Source of the DNA: Candidatus Saccharimonadota bacterium
GTDB taxonomy: Bacteria > Patescibacteriota > Saccharimonadia > Saccharimonadales > Saccharimonadaceae
DNA: 54,857 nucleotides
NCBI GenBank assembly: GCA_018060465.1
Contig: JAGOVX010000002.1
Coordinates: 1 to 54,857, forward strand
Reading direction: 5' to 3'
In this document: positions 31,991 through 43,153 of the stretch, piece by piece
How positions within the stretch are numbered: position 1 is the stretch's first letter
Layout of the letters: the number at the start of each line of letters is the position of its first letter
Notes under the pieces: generated by a model
Told to the model about the DNA's origin: nothing
Databases searched by the model: none
Seen by the model: only the letters and a program-made list of their open reading frames with translations
Program-made: the position numbers and the translations under genes

Positions 31991-33034
31991 ATGAGTGATG
32001 ATCCAAACCAGGCTATGCCGCCTCAGCCAGAGGAGCTGCAGGCAAAAGCAGAGTCGGTAGAGACATCGGCAGACGCTCCAGATGCGAGTGCTGATTCGGT
32101 GGCGCCAAAAGTTCCGCCACGTCCTCGGGTTGCAACCTATCGACCGAATCATCGCGCAACATTTATTGGCATCGGTATAGTTGTGTTAATTTTAGGTATC
32201 AACGCCGTCGCTATTAATTTTTTGATGAATAGTCAAAATGAGCCTGACAAAGCAACAAATCGTAAAGACGTAACGTTGAGTACTAAAACGCTCGACTCGC
32301 TGGGAGTAAGTCGAAACCCAGTTGGATTGCAGGGTACTCAGCTGACGATTGGGCCAGATACACAGTTCAACGGCAAGCTTGATGTGGGAGGCGATGTGAC
32401 AGTTCTGGGCAGCCTAAAGCTTAAAAAGGCATTCTCGGCGCCTGAAGGAAGCTTCGCGACGCTAAAGGCGGGCAAGGTAGCTTTTAGCTCGGTCAATATC
32501 AATGGTGATGCCAGTGTATCGAACTTGATTGCACGAAAGAACGTAACGATCGCAGGTACCACTCGTTTGCAGGGGCCGGTTACTATTACCCAACTCACGA
32601 GCATTGCGAATAGTATGAATGTCTCAGGCAATCTGGCGGTAGGAGGAGTCTTATCGGTTCGTGGATTCCAGGCAAATAGCCTTACGTCTACAAGTACCAT
32701 TACAATCGGCGGCCATATTATTACTCGCGGTGCCAGGCCTGATTTTTCACCAGGCACGGCACTTGGCTACGCGGGAACAGCTTCATTGTCTGGTAATGAT
32801 GCCGCAGGAACTATTACGATTAGCGTAGGCTCTGGTGGAGGAGCTGGCAACGGGCTACTGGGGAGTGTGACATTTGCATCGGCCTATCCTTCAACCCCAC
32901 ATGTGTTAGTATCGCCCTTTAATAAAAGTCCAGGTGATTTTTATGTAGTACGTAGCACCACGGGCTTCTCGGTGTATACATCCAGTACGCTATCGTATGG
33001 CTCATATGGGTTCGACTATTTTGTGACACAGTAG
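31991..33034 (+). CDS. membrane-anchored beta-helix/fibre-like surface protein
   Basis: 347 residues. A Pro/Glu/Ala-rich cytoplasmic N-terminus (1-60) is followed by a helix (about 58-79) and then short strand repeats (LKLKKAFSAPEG, ASVSNLIARKNVTIAG, GNLAVGGVLSVRG) that suggest a right-handed beta-helix like bactofilins or phage fibres. The C-terminal 90 residues (GYAGTASLSGNDAAGTITI...VLVSPFNKSPGDFYV) look like a tail-fibre receptor-binding head. It shares repeat style with the 1,723-residue protein. The ATG is chosen because the longer frame (from 31790) runs through the divergent promoter region. Confidence 0.65.
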   Translation: MSDDPNQAMPPQPEELQAKAESVETSADAPDASADSVAPKVPPRPRVATYRPNHRATFIGIGIVVLILGINAVAINFLMNSQNEPDKATNRKDVTLSTKTLDSLGVSRNPVGLQGTQLTIGPDTQFNGKLDVGGDVTVLGSLKLKKAFSAPEGSFATLKAGKVAFSSVNINGDASVSNLIARKNVTIAGTTRLQGPVTITQLTSIANSMNVSGNLAVGGVLSVRGFQANSLTSTSTITIGGHIITRGARPDFSPGTALGYAGTASLSGNDAAGTITISVGSGGGAGNGLLGSVTFASAYPSTPHVLVSPFNKSPGDFYVVRSTTGFSVYTSSTLSYGSYGFDYFVTQ

Positions 33035-35675
<2,641 letters not shown>

Positions 35676-35683
<8 letters not shown>

Positions 35684-37202
35684 GGTCGGCCTCTTTTTTC
35701 TTATCTTTTTTATTTTTCTTGTTCTTGTTCTTTTCGTCGACTGCTTCAGCTGGAACTTCAACTGGTTTTGGCTTTTCAACTACTACCTCGGCGCCAAACG
35801 CTTGCAGTAATTCTGCTTCGATGCGGTCAAAATCTTCCTCACTTTGCGCTTCTGCTGCGCGTTGTTTGACTGCGGTGCGCAAGGCTGCAACATCAATCGG
35901 GCGATCATCCTGACTGAGCATAATGGTTTCGAGCATCAGTTGTTGTTCGATGAGTGAAAATAGTTCTTCAGGCGGCTGCTGCAACGCCATATATAAATGC
36001 TTTCCACGAGCTAGGTCTAGCCTGGCATCTCGCGATAGCTGCGAACTAAAGTGCGAGAACTCCTCTGCCTGGTGATACCGAGCAAGTGACTTAAAAAGTG
36101 CGGTAGATAGCTGTTTCTGACGAGTTGTTTGGGCTTGTCCACCCACGCGGGACACAGATAGACCGGCGTTGACAGCTGGACGTACACCCTTACGAAAGAA
36201 ACCTAGATCAAAAATAATTTGCCCATCGGTGATAGACATAATATTGGTGGGGAGGTAGGCGGTAATATCGTCATTTGGAGTTAGCACAACGGGCAGGCTC
36301 GTGAGAGTCTTTCCATTAGTAAGCAACTTGCCGGCACGTTCTAGAAGGCTGGAGTGGGTGTAGAAAATATCGCCAGGATAGCTATCTCGCCCTGGGTCAA
36401 CTTCCTGTAAAAGGGAAAGTTGTCGATACGCTTCGGCATGGCCGCTTAGGTCGTCATAGATAATAATAACGTCTCGATTTTCGTTGTACCACAATTCCTC
36501 AGCCATAGCACAGGCCGCATAGGGGGCAAGGTAGCTTTGGGTTAAGGAATCGAAAATATCAGCTTGAACGATGATGGTATTTTTGATGGCGCCTGAATCA
36601 TTTAATTCAGCGATAAGGTGCTCGACATCTACTTTTCGCTTGCCTATTAGCACGTACACTACCAAGCGATCGGTGCCTTGTTGGTTGGCGCTTAACTGAC
36701 TTAAAAAAGTACTTTTACCAGACTTGCTATCACCGAGGATGGCAATACGCTGCCCGAGTACGATCGGGAAAAAGCTATCGACAGCAGTGACGCCACTTGC
36801 TAATTGCTGGTCGAGCATCTTGCGATCCATAATACCGGGTGCGGGGGTAAAAATACCAGAAAATTTAGCTGCTTTTAGTGCACCTTTGCCATCAAGCGGA
36901 TTGCCCATCGGGCTAATAACTCGGCCTACGAGCTCGGGTCCTACTGGAACTTGGAGTTGTGGCCGTTCTACAACCACCAAGCTACCGAGTGCCACATCTT
37001 CAGTATCAATATTGTACAAGATGACTCGGTTGCCGTGCGCTTCTCGCACCATGCCACGTTGACCGTCCTGGAATAATATTTGGGCGCCCACCTGGACACC
37101 TTCGAGTCCTCGAACTTCCACAATAAAACGGTTTACAGCGATAACTTCACCTGTCAAATTGTCGGCTTCTACTAGTTTTTGAAATTGGGCTGTATCAAAC
37201 AC
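35676..37202 (-). CDS. atpA: ATP synthase alpha subunit
   Basis: 508 residues. The P-loop is GDSKSGKST (157-165) rather than the common GDRQTGKT, and VIIIYDDLSGHAEAYRQ plus YPGDIFYTHSSLLERAGKL are clear family signatures. The arginine finger is in GVRPAVNAGLSVSRVGGQAQ. The last 30 residues are a Lys/Asn/Glu-rich tail (NKKNKKDKKKE), atypical for the family. It overlaps the delta gene by 8 bp. Confidence 0.95.
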
Positions 37203-37680
37203 GACGTAGTACCTCGGGCAGGCTCGCCTTGTTGTCTAGAATTGCCCGTCGAATAGACCAGTCGTAAATATGACTACCGCTTCGCACCACCATACCGCCT
37301 AGAATGGTGGCATTAAAATCGAAAGTAACTAGCATAGTGGGGGTAATGTGCTGTCGGCACCAGGCAACAATTGTAGTTTTTAATTTTCGTGACGCCGGCG
37401 CAGCCAGGGTAACGGTCATGCTGGGTGCTTGTTTTTGGTATGCCTCTAGGGTTTGTAGAAGCTCATCCAGGCGTACCGTTGTGAGTGGCTGACTTGTTCC
37501 CCAGGTTCGTATTACTTCTACCGCGACAGGCGACAGCGACAAGGCGTGGTTGCTGGCAGCGACGTGTACTTGTTTTTTTATGGACTCATGAGCAAACCAG
37601 CGGGCATATTCTTTGACATCTAAAATCAAGGCCATCAAATCTTGGGATGAGGCAATCGTATCGGGTAGGCTAAAGCTCAT
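37195..37680 (-). CDS. atpH: ATP synthase delta (OSCP) subunit
   Basis: 161 residues; the normal length is about 175-180. The N-terminal helical bundle is divergent, but the C-terminal signature (LGGMVVRSGSHIYDWSIRRAI) matches the family's GG..V..G....D.S.R pattern. It joins the b stalk to the top of F1. Overlaps atpF by 4 bp (ATGA) and atpA by 8 bp. Confidence 0.88.
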   Translation of the reverse strand: MSFSLPDTIASSQDLMALILDVKEYARWFAHESIKKQVHVAASNHALSLSPVAVEVIRTWGTSQPLTTVRLDELLQTLEAYQKQAPSMTVTLAAPASRKLKTTIVAWCRQHITPTMLVTFDFNATILGGMVVRSGSHIYDWSIRRAILDNKASLPEVLRRV

Positions 37681-38405
37681 ATGCCTAGCCCTTCCCGTAG
37701 CTCGTCTTTGTGTGCTTCTAGTTGTTCTAGTAGGTAGGTTTCTTGGGCGCCTAGGTCAACCTCGTGTTGCAAGGTTTCTGTGAGGAAAGAGGCTACAACA
37801 TCGGCAAGCTTTGCATCCATTTTTTTCAACAAGCGATCTTTCTCGGCTGCCATCTCGGCCTCTAGCTGGGTAGTGAGTTCAACCTTGCGTGCCTCAAGAG
37901 TTTTGTCGATTTCGGCCTGCCTACTCGTTAGGGTTCCTTCTAGACTGGTTTGCAGTTCAATCAAGCGAGCTTCAAAAGCAGATTGGCGTTCGGCTAGTTT
38001 GGCTTCTAGTTCAGCTTGGTGGTTTATAAGATTATGCTCGGCTTCTGCGGCTGCGTGTTTGGCATTCGACAAGACTTCAGCCAGGTTATCTTTGTATAGC
38101 TTCATCTCGGTTTCTACCACGTCGGCACCGACTTTTTCTAGAACAGCATTGAGTTGACTAGTGGTTTCGGCCAGATCTTTTTGTAGTTGGCTTGATGACT
38201 TTTCCAGTACGACTGAAAAATTCTGCTGAGCCGTAGCAAGCAAGTTTTTTCTAAGTTCCTCAGATACAGGATGTTCTTCTGCAATTGTCTTTTGGTTTTT
38301 CTTTGGTCGAAAATGAGCATAGGCATGCTGCGCTCCAAATACTGCCAAGCCACCCATCACAAAGATGTTTAGCATCAGAAAAACTTGTAGCACCCCACCG
38401 CTCAT
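37677..38405 (-). CDS. atpF: ATP synthase b subunit (peripheral stalk), long form
   Basis: 242 residues, much longer than the usual 155-170. One N-terminal helix (about 4-24) is followed by about 190 residues of continuous Ala/Glu/Lys/Leu-rich coiled coil and a short C-terminal region (TYLLEQLEAHKDELREGL). The identity rests on this architecture and on operon position immediately before delta. The ATG lies 6 nt after a TATAAT box formed across the previous gene's stop codon, so the F1 genes may be transcribed independently. Confidence 0.82.
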   Translation of the reverse strand: MSGGVLQVFLMLNIFVMGGLAVFGAQHAYAHFRPKKNQKTIAEEHPVSEELRKNLLATAQQNFSVVLEKSSSQLQKDLAETTSQLNAVLEKVGADVVETEMKLYKDNLAEVLSNAKHAAAEAEHNLINHQAELEAKLAERQSAFEARLIELQTSLEGTLTSRQAEIDKTLEARKVELTTQLEAEMAAEKDRLLKKMDAKLADVVASFLTETLQHEVDLGAQETYLLEQLEAHKDELREGLGI

Positions 38406-38411
38406 ACTTCC

Positions 38412-38417
38412 ATTATA
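38412..38417 (-). promoter_or_regulatory. -10 box (TATAAT) internal to the ATP synthase operon
   Basis: On the minus strand TATAAT overlaps the TAA stop of the 270-residue gene and is 6 nt from the atpF ATG, the same spacing as at other leaderless starts in the window. No -35 box is evident. Confidence 0.5.
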
Positions 38418-39225
38418 ACCTTGTTAGTACCAAATATATTGCTATTATGCCCACAGTTAGAATTGCCATCACGAGCGTCGACATTTGTATGAGGTCACGA
38501 TAGATGGCGGACTGACTCATTGGGTTACGGCCAACAGAGATAATACTACTGCGGATCATCGAGTAAATAATGCTAGAAACTATCACCAGCATCACGAAAA
38601 AGATACCGGCGCTGACTAGCACGGGCAACGGACTTACTTCTTTGCCGGCCAATGAATTTGCAATATTTTGGATTGCAGTAGGGATCAAGGTGCGTTCTGG
38701 TTGCTTGAAAAAGTAGGATACGTTTATTAGAACTGGCACCTCGCCTAGCGTGATCTGCTCGTCTTTGCCATTGTCTCCTTTGATGGTTTGCTTGTCTTGG
38801 ACTACCATGTCGCCCTGCGCAATCCCAACAATACGCACGTTTCCATTTGCACGCATACCGATACCGGAAATTGGCGATGCCGTAATATGGTCGCCACGGT
38901 GGATAGTGCCATTTATGTCTGAAGCGAGCACCGACATAGTGCCCTCGCTTGCGACTTGAACCTGGTTGCCATTCTTGCTCGAGATACGTAGTAGTGAATT
39001 GTCAGAGTTTATGACAACCCCAAAAATGTTATCGGCATTCTTGCTCGTGGCTGCTACCACCTCATCAGTTGAGTCTTTCTTTAGACTTACAATAGATCCT
39101 TCAGTCAGGGTATCGCTGGTTTGGTAACTTTGAGAAATTGGAGTAATCGCAAGCACCACTTGAGAGAGCAGACTGCTGCCCACCAAGATTCCCACCAGTA
39201 TACGGCCCATCCATCTTCTACTCAT
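38413..39225 (-). CDS. unknown exported/membrane protein with a C-terminal helical hairpin, first gene of the ATP synthase operon
   Basis: 270 residues: signal peptide or helix (about 7-27), an outer beta-rich domain (30-150; SIVSLKKDSTDEVV, IFGVVINSD, GDHITASP) and two C-terminal helices separated by ISVGRNPMSQSAIYRD. The GRNP loop and the AIYLVL end of the second helix recall the hairpin of ATP synthase subunit c, but the proton-binding Glu position is Gly and the first-helix GxGxGxG motif is absent. It may be an Fo-associated scaffold or a degenerate c-like protein. TATACT 13 nt upstream is the likely -10 box. Confidence 0.65.
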   Translation of the reverse strand: MSRRWMGRILVGILVGSSLLSQVVLAITPISQSYQTSDTLTEGSIVSLKKDSTDEVVAATSKNADNIFGVVINSDNSLLRISSKNGNQVQVASEGTMSVLASDINGTIHRGDHITASPISGIGMRANGNVRIVGIAQGDMVVQDKQTIKGDNGKDEQITLGEVPVLINVSYFFKQPERTLIPTAIQNIANSLAGKEVSPLPVLVSAGIFFVMLVIVSSIIYSMIRSSIISVGRNPMSQSAIYRDLIQMSTLVMAILTVGIIAIYLVLTRL

Positions 39226-39310
39226 ACGCAGTACTAAAAGTATACCAAGAAACGCCTCAGACTACTACATATAGCTTATGGTATTATGTAGACAAGGAGA
39301 TGACACCATT

Positions 39311-39421
39311 GTGACACATCGCAGACACACGCAAGACGGCTTTACAGTTTTAGAAGTGTTGATAGTTGTTGGCGTAATCATTCTACTTGGGCTGATGATT
39401 TACTTTATGCAGTCCAGCTAA
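39311..39421 (+). CDS. type IV pilin-like micro-protein, 36 aa
   Basis: Starts at GTG 39311 behind AAGGAG (39294-39299). After eight mainly polar residues comes a perfect prepilin peptidase site DG/FTVLE: Gly at -1, Phe at +1, Glu at +5, followed by a 20-residue hydrophobic helix (VLIVVGVIILLGLMIYFM) and stop. The usual globular pilin head is missing altogether. If processed, it would be a bare pilin helix that could act as a minor subunit or membrane plug. TATTAT at 39283-39288 is a possible -10 box. Confidence 0.6.
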   Translation: MTHRRHTQDGFTVLEVLIVVGVIILLGLMIYFMQSS

Positions 39422-39456
39422 TTTTAAGCTTCATTTGACAGTATGTAATCACGATT

Positions 39457-40614
39457 ATGCATCGATATTTTGTTTCTAGCACCGACCAAATTACACCCAG
39501 TACACTTTTACTGACTCTTAGAAAAGATCCTGATGAAGCACGCTTATTCAGCTTTCAACCTGGGCAATATTCTGCTATCGAGTATCGCCGTCATGGTCGA
39601 CCAAGCGTATCACGTTGTTTTTCTATCGTTAGTTCACCTACCGAACAGGATACCCTGCAATTTTCTATGCGAACGAGGGGCACCTATACAACAGCACTTA
39701 CCAAACTCGTCCAAGGCGACGAAGTGTTTGTACGTGGGCCATTCGGTGGTTTCATTTTCGACAGCAGTCGTGATGAACGGGCTGTTTTTATTGCTGGCGG
39801 CATAGGCATAACACCTTTTATCAGTATGGTGCGCTATGCAACAACGCTTCAGTTAAAAAATCATATTACGCTACTTTACGGAGTTGCCACGCAGGACGAT
39901 ATTCCGTTCTTGGATGAGCTTACCAAACTTCAATCACACAACCCACATCTGCGTATTGTCTATGTTGTTGGCAATGGTCCCACCGACAAACTGGCCGAAA
40001 AAACAGCATGCAGTGGGTTTATTAATGAACATGTGCTCGATACCTATGCCAATACGTACAGCGATGCCACGTATTTTATTTGCGGCCCACCACCACTTAT
40101 GAACGGTGTCGTAAAAGTACTTCGTAGCAAGAAAGTACCAAGTCGTCGCCTCATAACCGAAGCATTTAGCCAGGGCTCAAACCGTCAAACTGGTAAAGTA
40201 TTGAGTTGGCCACAAAATATGTATGTCTTGGGTGGAGTAGGTTTCGCGCTGGGTGCACTTGCGATTATGGTTGCCGATATTGCCAAATCACTGCCAAACA
40301 GTAATGTCGTAAAAGGTGAAGGCGTCATTGACTTGCTATCTGACCAAAATCAGCGTGAAAAAGATCTCGACGACATGGTGAACAGGTTGTCGAACGATAG
40401 TGAAAAACGGGGGAGTAGCCAAGCACTGGTCAAGGCGCAGAAGGATGCCAGCACGGCAGGTACTACCACTGTTCAAGACAGCCCGGCATACGTGGCTCCT
40501 TCTCCCAGCGCAGCTTCCTCAGGCGCATCTTCGGGCGGTAGCCCCGTGGCAGCACCAGCGCCGTCACAGCCAGTTTGTACAACGTCGCAAAGTGGAATCA
40601 CTACGTGCAATTAG
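39457..40614 (+). CDS. ferredoxin-NAD(P)H reductase-like flavoprotein with membrane anchor and outer tail
   Basis: 385 residues. The FAD domain shows RCFSIVSSP and GPFGGF; the NAD(P) domain shows GGIGITPFISM and FICGPPPLMNGV (to about residue 245). A single helix (about 254-274) follows, then a Ser/Ala/Pro-rich tail of about 100 residues ending with two Cys (VCTTSQSGITTC). The reductase part should face the cytoplasm and pass electrons from NAD(P)H to a membrane partner, probably the haem protein at 41559. First gene of the redox cluster; TGTAAT 7 nt before the ATG may be a leaderless -10 box. Confidence 0.85.
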   Translation: MHRYFVSSTDQITPSTLLLTLRKDPDEARLFSFQPGQYSAIEYRRHGRPSVSRCFSIVSSPTEQDTLQFSMRTRGTYTTALTKLVQGDEVFVRGPFGGFIFDSSRDERAVFIAGGIGITPFISMVRYATTLQLKNHITLLYGVATQDDIPFLDELTKLQSHNPHLRIVYVVGNGPTDKLAEKTACSGFINEHVLDTYANTYSDATYFICGPPPLMNGVVKVLRSKKVPSRRLITEAFSQGSNRQTGKVLSWPQNMYVLGGVGFALGALAIMVADIAKSLPNSNVVKGEGVIDLLSDQNQREKDLDDMVNRLSNDSEKRGSSQALVKAQKDASTAGTTTVQDSPAYVAPSPSAASSGASSGGSPVAAPAPSQPVCTTSQSGITTCN

Positions 40615-41558
40615 AGACGTATCATGACGAAAAACAAGCTCTGGGCGGCCTTGCTACAATCACTCTCGTAACGTCACTTCCATCTTCGATAGTCCACGAG
40701 AAACTAGCATCGTTGTGGCGTGAGATTTTCTATTTTGAAAAAAAGTTTAGTCGTTTTTTACCGAATAGCGAGCTTACACGTTTCAATAAAAAGGCTGGCA
40801 TACGAGTGCCAGTATCACCAGAGATGCGCAGTGTACTGCGAGCCGCACAGACATGGGCCGTACGTACAGATGGACTGTATAATCCTTTTATCTTGCCTGC
40901 CTTGCAAAGAGCGGGGTACAAACATTCTGCTGTAGAGGGCTACCAAGACGATCAAACGCCAGACTACACCGATCGACACAGCATGCCTGCCGCATCTTTA
41001 GAGATTTCAGATGATTGGGCGTGCATCCCGCATCAGGCGGCGCTTGATCTGGGAGGTATGGGCAAGGGCTATTTGCTTGATGCGCTCGCGGCAAAATTGC
41101 AGCATCCTGCTATTGTGGGATTTTGGCTGGAACTAAGCGGTGATATTATTTCATACGGTACAGATCAGGATGGTCGGCCAATTGTGATAGGCATTCAGTC
41201 AGCCAAAGATACCCAGCAGCGACACAAAAAACTACAAATAGTTGTTGACGGTTCGTTGCTTGGAGTTGCAACCTCTGGTACGTTTCGGCGTACTGCAGAG
41301 AAGTCTGAGCTGCGACACCATATTATTGACCCAAGAACTGGCATGTCAGCGGAAACAGATGTAGTACTCGCAACAGTCTGCGCACCAACTGCACTTGCTG
41401 CCGATATACTGGCATCGTGTGCAGTCATTATGGGTGCTACAAAGGCGCCTGCGTTTTTAGCGGGCTGTAACGCTTCAGCTTGGGTGCTACAATATATAAC
41501 AGCAAGTGGTGCGTATGACCACACGACACATGGTAGCTATGTCAAAGAAGGAAACTAG
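40605..41558 (+). CDS. apbE: FAD:protein FMN transferase (ApbE)
   Basis: 317 residues from a GTG overlapping the reductase stop by 10 bp. The family motifs are present: NSELTRFNK, GLYNPFILPAL, DLGGMGKGYLLD and HHIIDPRTG. ApbE uses FAD to attach FMN covalently to Thr/Ser in target proteins, usually outside the membrane; this copy has no evident signal peptide or lipobox in the chosen frame, so its compartment is unclear. Its target should be a neighbour, but no standard [ST]GAT site is seen; the nearest is SGAS (355-358) in the reductase tail. Confidence 0.9.
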   Translation: MQLETYHDEKQALGGLATITLVTSLPSSIVHEKLASLWREIFYFEKKFSRFLPNSELTRFNKKAGIRVPVSPEMRSVLRAAQTWAVRTDGLYNPFILPALQRAGYKHSAVEGYQDDQTPDYTDRHSMPAASLEISDDWACIPHQAALDLGGMGKGYLLDALAAKLQHPAIVGFWLELSGDIISYGTDQDGRPIVIGIQSAKDTQQRHKKLQIVVDGSLLGVATSGTFRRTAEKSELRHHIIDPRTGMSAETDVVLATVCAPTALAADILASCAVIMGATKAPAFLAGCNASAWVLQYITASGAYDHTTHGSYVKEGN

Positions 41559-42281
41559 GTGAAAAAGTATCTAAAGAATATGGTAGTAGCTGGCCTTCTA
41601 ATAGGCATGGTAGGTGTTGCTACGTGGCCGGCTCGGGTTGAGGCAACGAGTGGTACTGCCACTGTAAAGAGTGTCCCCGGGCAGTCGCTTTCAGATGTTG
41701 TGTTGACACGAGCTAAAAATTCTTGGCCATGGTATATTGTGCGGGCATCAGGGCTCGTTGCAGGCATAGCGCTTGTAGTACTAATGCTTTCGGGTATTGG
41801 TTCTGTAACTGGTCATAGCTTTAAATTCCTAGAACCCCTTACAGCCTGGGCGACGCATCGAGCGCTTGGTATTGTGCTAGCTGTCAGTATGGGAACTCAT
41901 ATGATTATGTTGCTATTTGACCATTTTATACCGTTCACGATACCAAGCCTCCTGGTGCCGTGGGTATCTCAGTACAAACCAGTTACACTATTTGGCATTC
42001 ATTTTGGATCACTCTATGTCGCTATGGGAATTTTGGCGTTTTATGGAGCGTTGGCAATTGTGCTCACATCGCTTTTGTGGATTGATAAAAAGCCAAAAAT
42101 TTGGAAAACTCTACATATTTGTTCATATGGCGTGATTGCCTTGGTATTTTTCCACGCCTTATTTATGGGGACAGACACCGGTGAAGGGCTTATTCGTCTG
42201 GCGTGGATTGCCGGTGGGCTAACGATCGCAATTGCAGCGCTCGCTCGTCTTAGAAGGGTAGGTACAACCCGTGATCCGTAG
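41559..42281 (+). CDS. ferric-reductase-like transmembrane haem protein
   Basis: 240 residues beginning with GTG immediately after the apbE stop. A signal-like helix (8-27) precedes about five membrane helices. Paired His residues occur in ATHRALGIVLAVSMGTHMIML and in LHICSYGVIALVFFHALFMGTDTG, as expected for two b-haems in the FRD/YedZ (MsrQ) fold. Coupled to the adjacent NAD(P)H reductase it could carry electrons across the membrane. No MsrP molybdoenzyme is nearby. Confidence 0.82.
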   Translation: MKKYLKNMVVAGLLIGMVGVATWPARVEATSGTATVKSVPGQSLSDVVLTRAKNSWPWYIVRASGLVAGIALVVLMLSGIGSVTGHSFKFLEPLTAWATHRALGIVLAVSMGTHMIMLLFDHFIPFTIPSLLVPWVSQYKPVTLFGIHFGSLYVAMGILAFYGALAIVLTSLLWIDKKPKIWKTLHICSYGVIALVFFHALFMGTDTGEGLIRLAWIAGGLTIAIAALARLRRVGTTRDP

Positions 42282-43119
42282 CGAGCTATATCATTCGCAA
42301 CATCCATATCGTGCGTATTTTTGGTGGGCACTTTTGTATGCTGTCGTGCTGGGTGCCGCATCGCTTGCATTCTTGAAGTTTGCTAGTTCAGTGCATACCT
42401 ACACTACTCCGGCGGGTACAATTTCACTTCACGTTCCCTATAGCAAATATTTGGCAGGTGAAACCATTAACTTCACAGTTAAAAATGGCTTTACAAGTGC
42501 GGTTAGTATAGAAAATAATTGTCCAAACGAGCCATTAACAGTGTATAGATTTGAGAATACGCACTGGAAACGCATTCACTCTCAGGCAAAGGAAGGTGGG
42601 TGCTCACTAAAAGCACGCCACACCACAATCGAGCCAGGCAAGTCGGTTTCGGGGAGCTACAAGAACTGGCCAGATTTATTTCAACAACCTGGGAAGTATC
42701 GACTAGCCTTGAAAGTTGACTATTTCGACACCGTTTCCTACCAAGATTTTACGGTGATAAAAAAGCCCAAAAAGCAAGTAAAAACCATTCACGTGGCAGC
42801 CCCGACAGCTATTCAGCCGTCTAGTCCGGCGCCTCAGCAATCAGGCACATCAAGCAGTTCATCCGGTGGTTCATCAGGCTCGGGTTCGACCACCTATAAA
42901 ACCAAGGTTGTTTCAATCACAGGCGGTAGTATTTCAGTAAAATATAGCGCCACAACTGTGTATGTACTTTCAATATCACCAAACTCTGGCTGTAGTTACG
43001 AGGGTGGTGGTTCGGGCAGCCAAGTCGAAGTTCAATTTAAATGTGGCGGTACCGAAACTCAGGTGCAAATGTATGTTTCGGGTGGTCAACTTGTTACAAA
43101 AGTCGAACAGGATGACTAG
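42271..43119 (+). CDS. membrane-anchored extracytoplasmic protein of the redox cluster
   Basis: 282 residues from a GTG overlapping the haem-protein gene by 11 bp. One helix (about 16-36) leads to an Ig-like domain (GTISLHVPYSKYLAGETINFTVKN..., about 48-165) with Cys pairs (NCPNEP, GGCSLK), a Ser/Gly linker (about 185-208) and a second small domain with two Cys (NSGCSYEGG, FKCGGT). The strict coupling to the redox genes suggests that it receives electrons or holds a substrate, but no cofactor motif is visible. Confidence 0.65.
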   Translation: MIRSELYHSQHPYRAYFWWALLYAVVLGAASLAFLKFASSVHTYTTPAGTISLHVPYSKYLAGETINFTVKNGFTSAVSIENNCPNEPLTVYRFENTHWKRIHSQAKEGGCSLKARHTTIEPGKSVSGSYKNWPDLFQQPGKYRLALKVDYFDTVSYQDFTVIKKPKKQVKTIHVAAPTAIQPSSPAPQQSGTSSSSSGGSSGSGSTTYKTKVVSITGGSISVKYSATTVYVLSISPNSGCSYEGGGSGSQVEVQFKCGGTETQVQMYVSGGQLVTKVEQDD

Positions 43120-43141
43120 ACGGCATTGGTAGATTGCGTGC

Positions 43142-43147
43142 TATCAT
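43142..43147 (+). promoter_or_regulatory. extended -10 box (TG-C-TATCAT), leaderless promoter
   Basis: TGCTATCAT is 6 nt before the ATG at 43154. Confidence 0.55.
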
Positions 43148-43153
43148 GAAAAC

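Noticed and set aside
35684-35779. Upstream extension of the gamma subunit gene
   Set aside because: It lies wholly within the Lys-rich coding end of the alpha gene; the ATG at 35683 overlaps the alpha stop in the normal operon manner.
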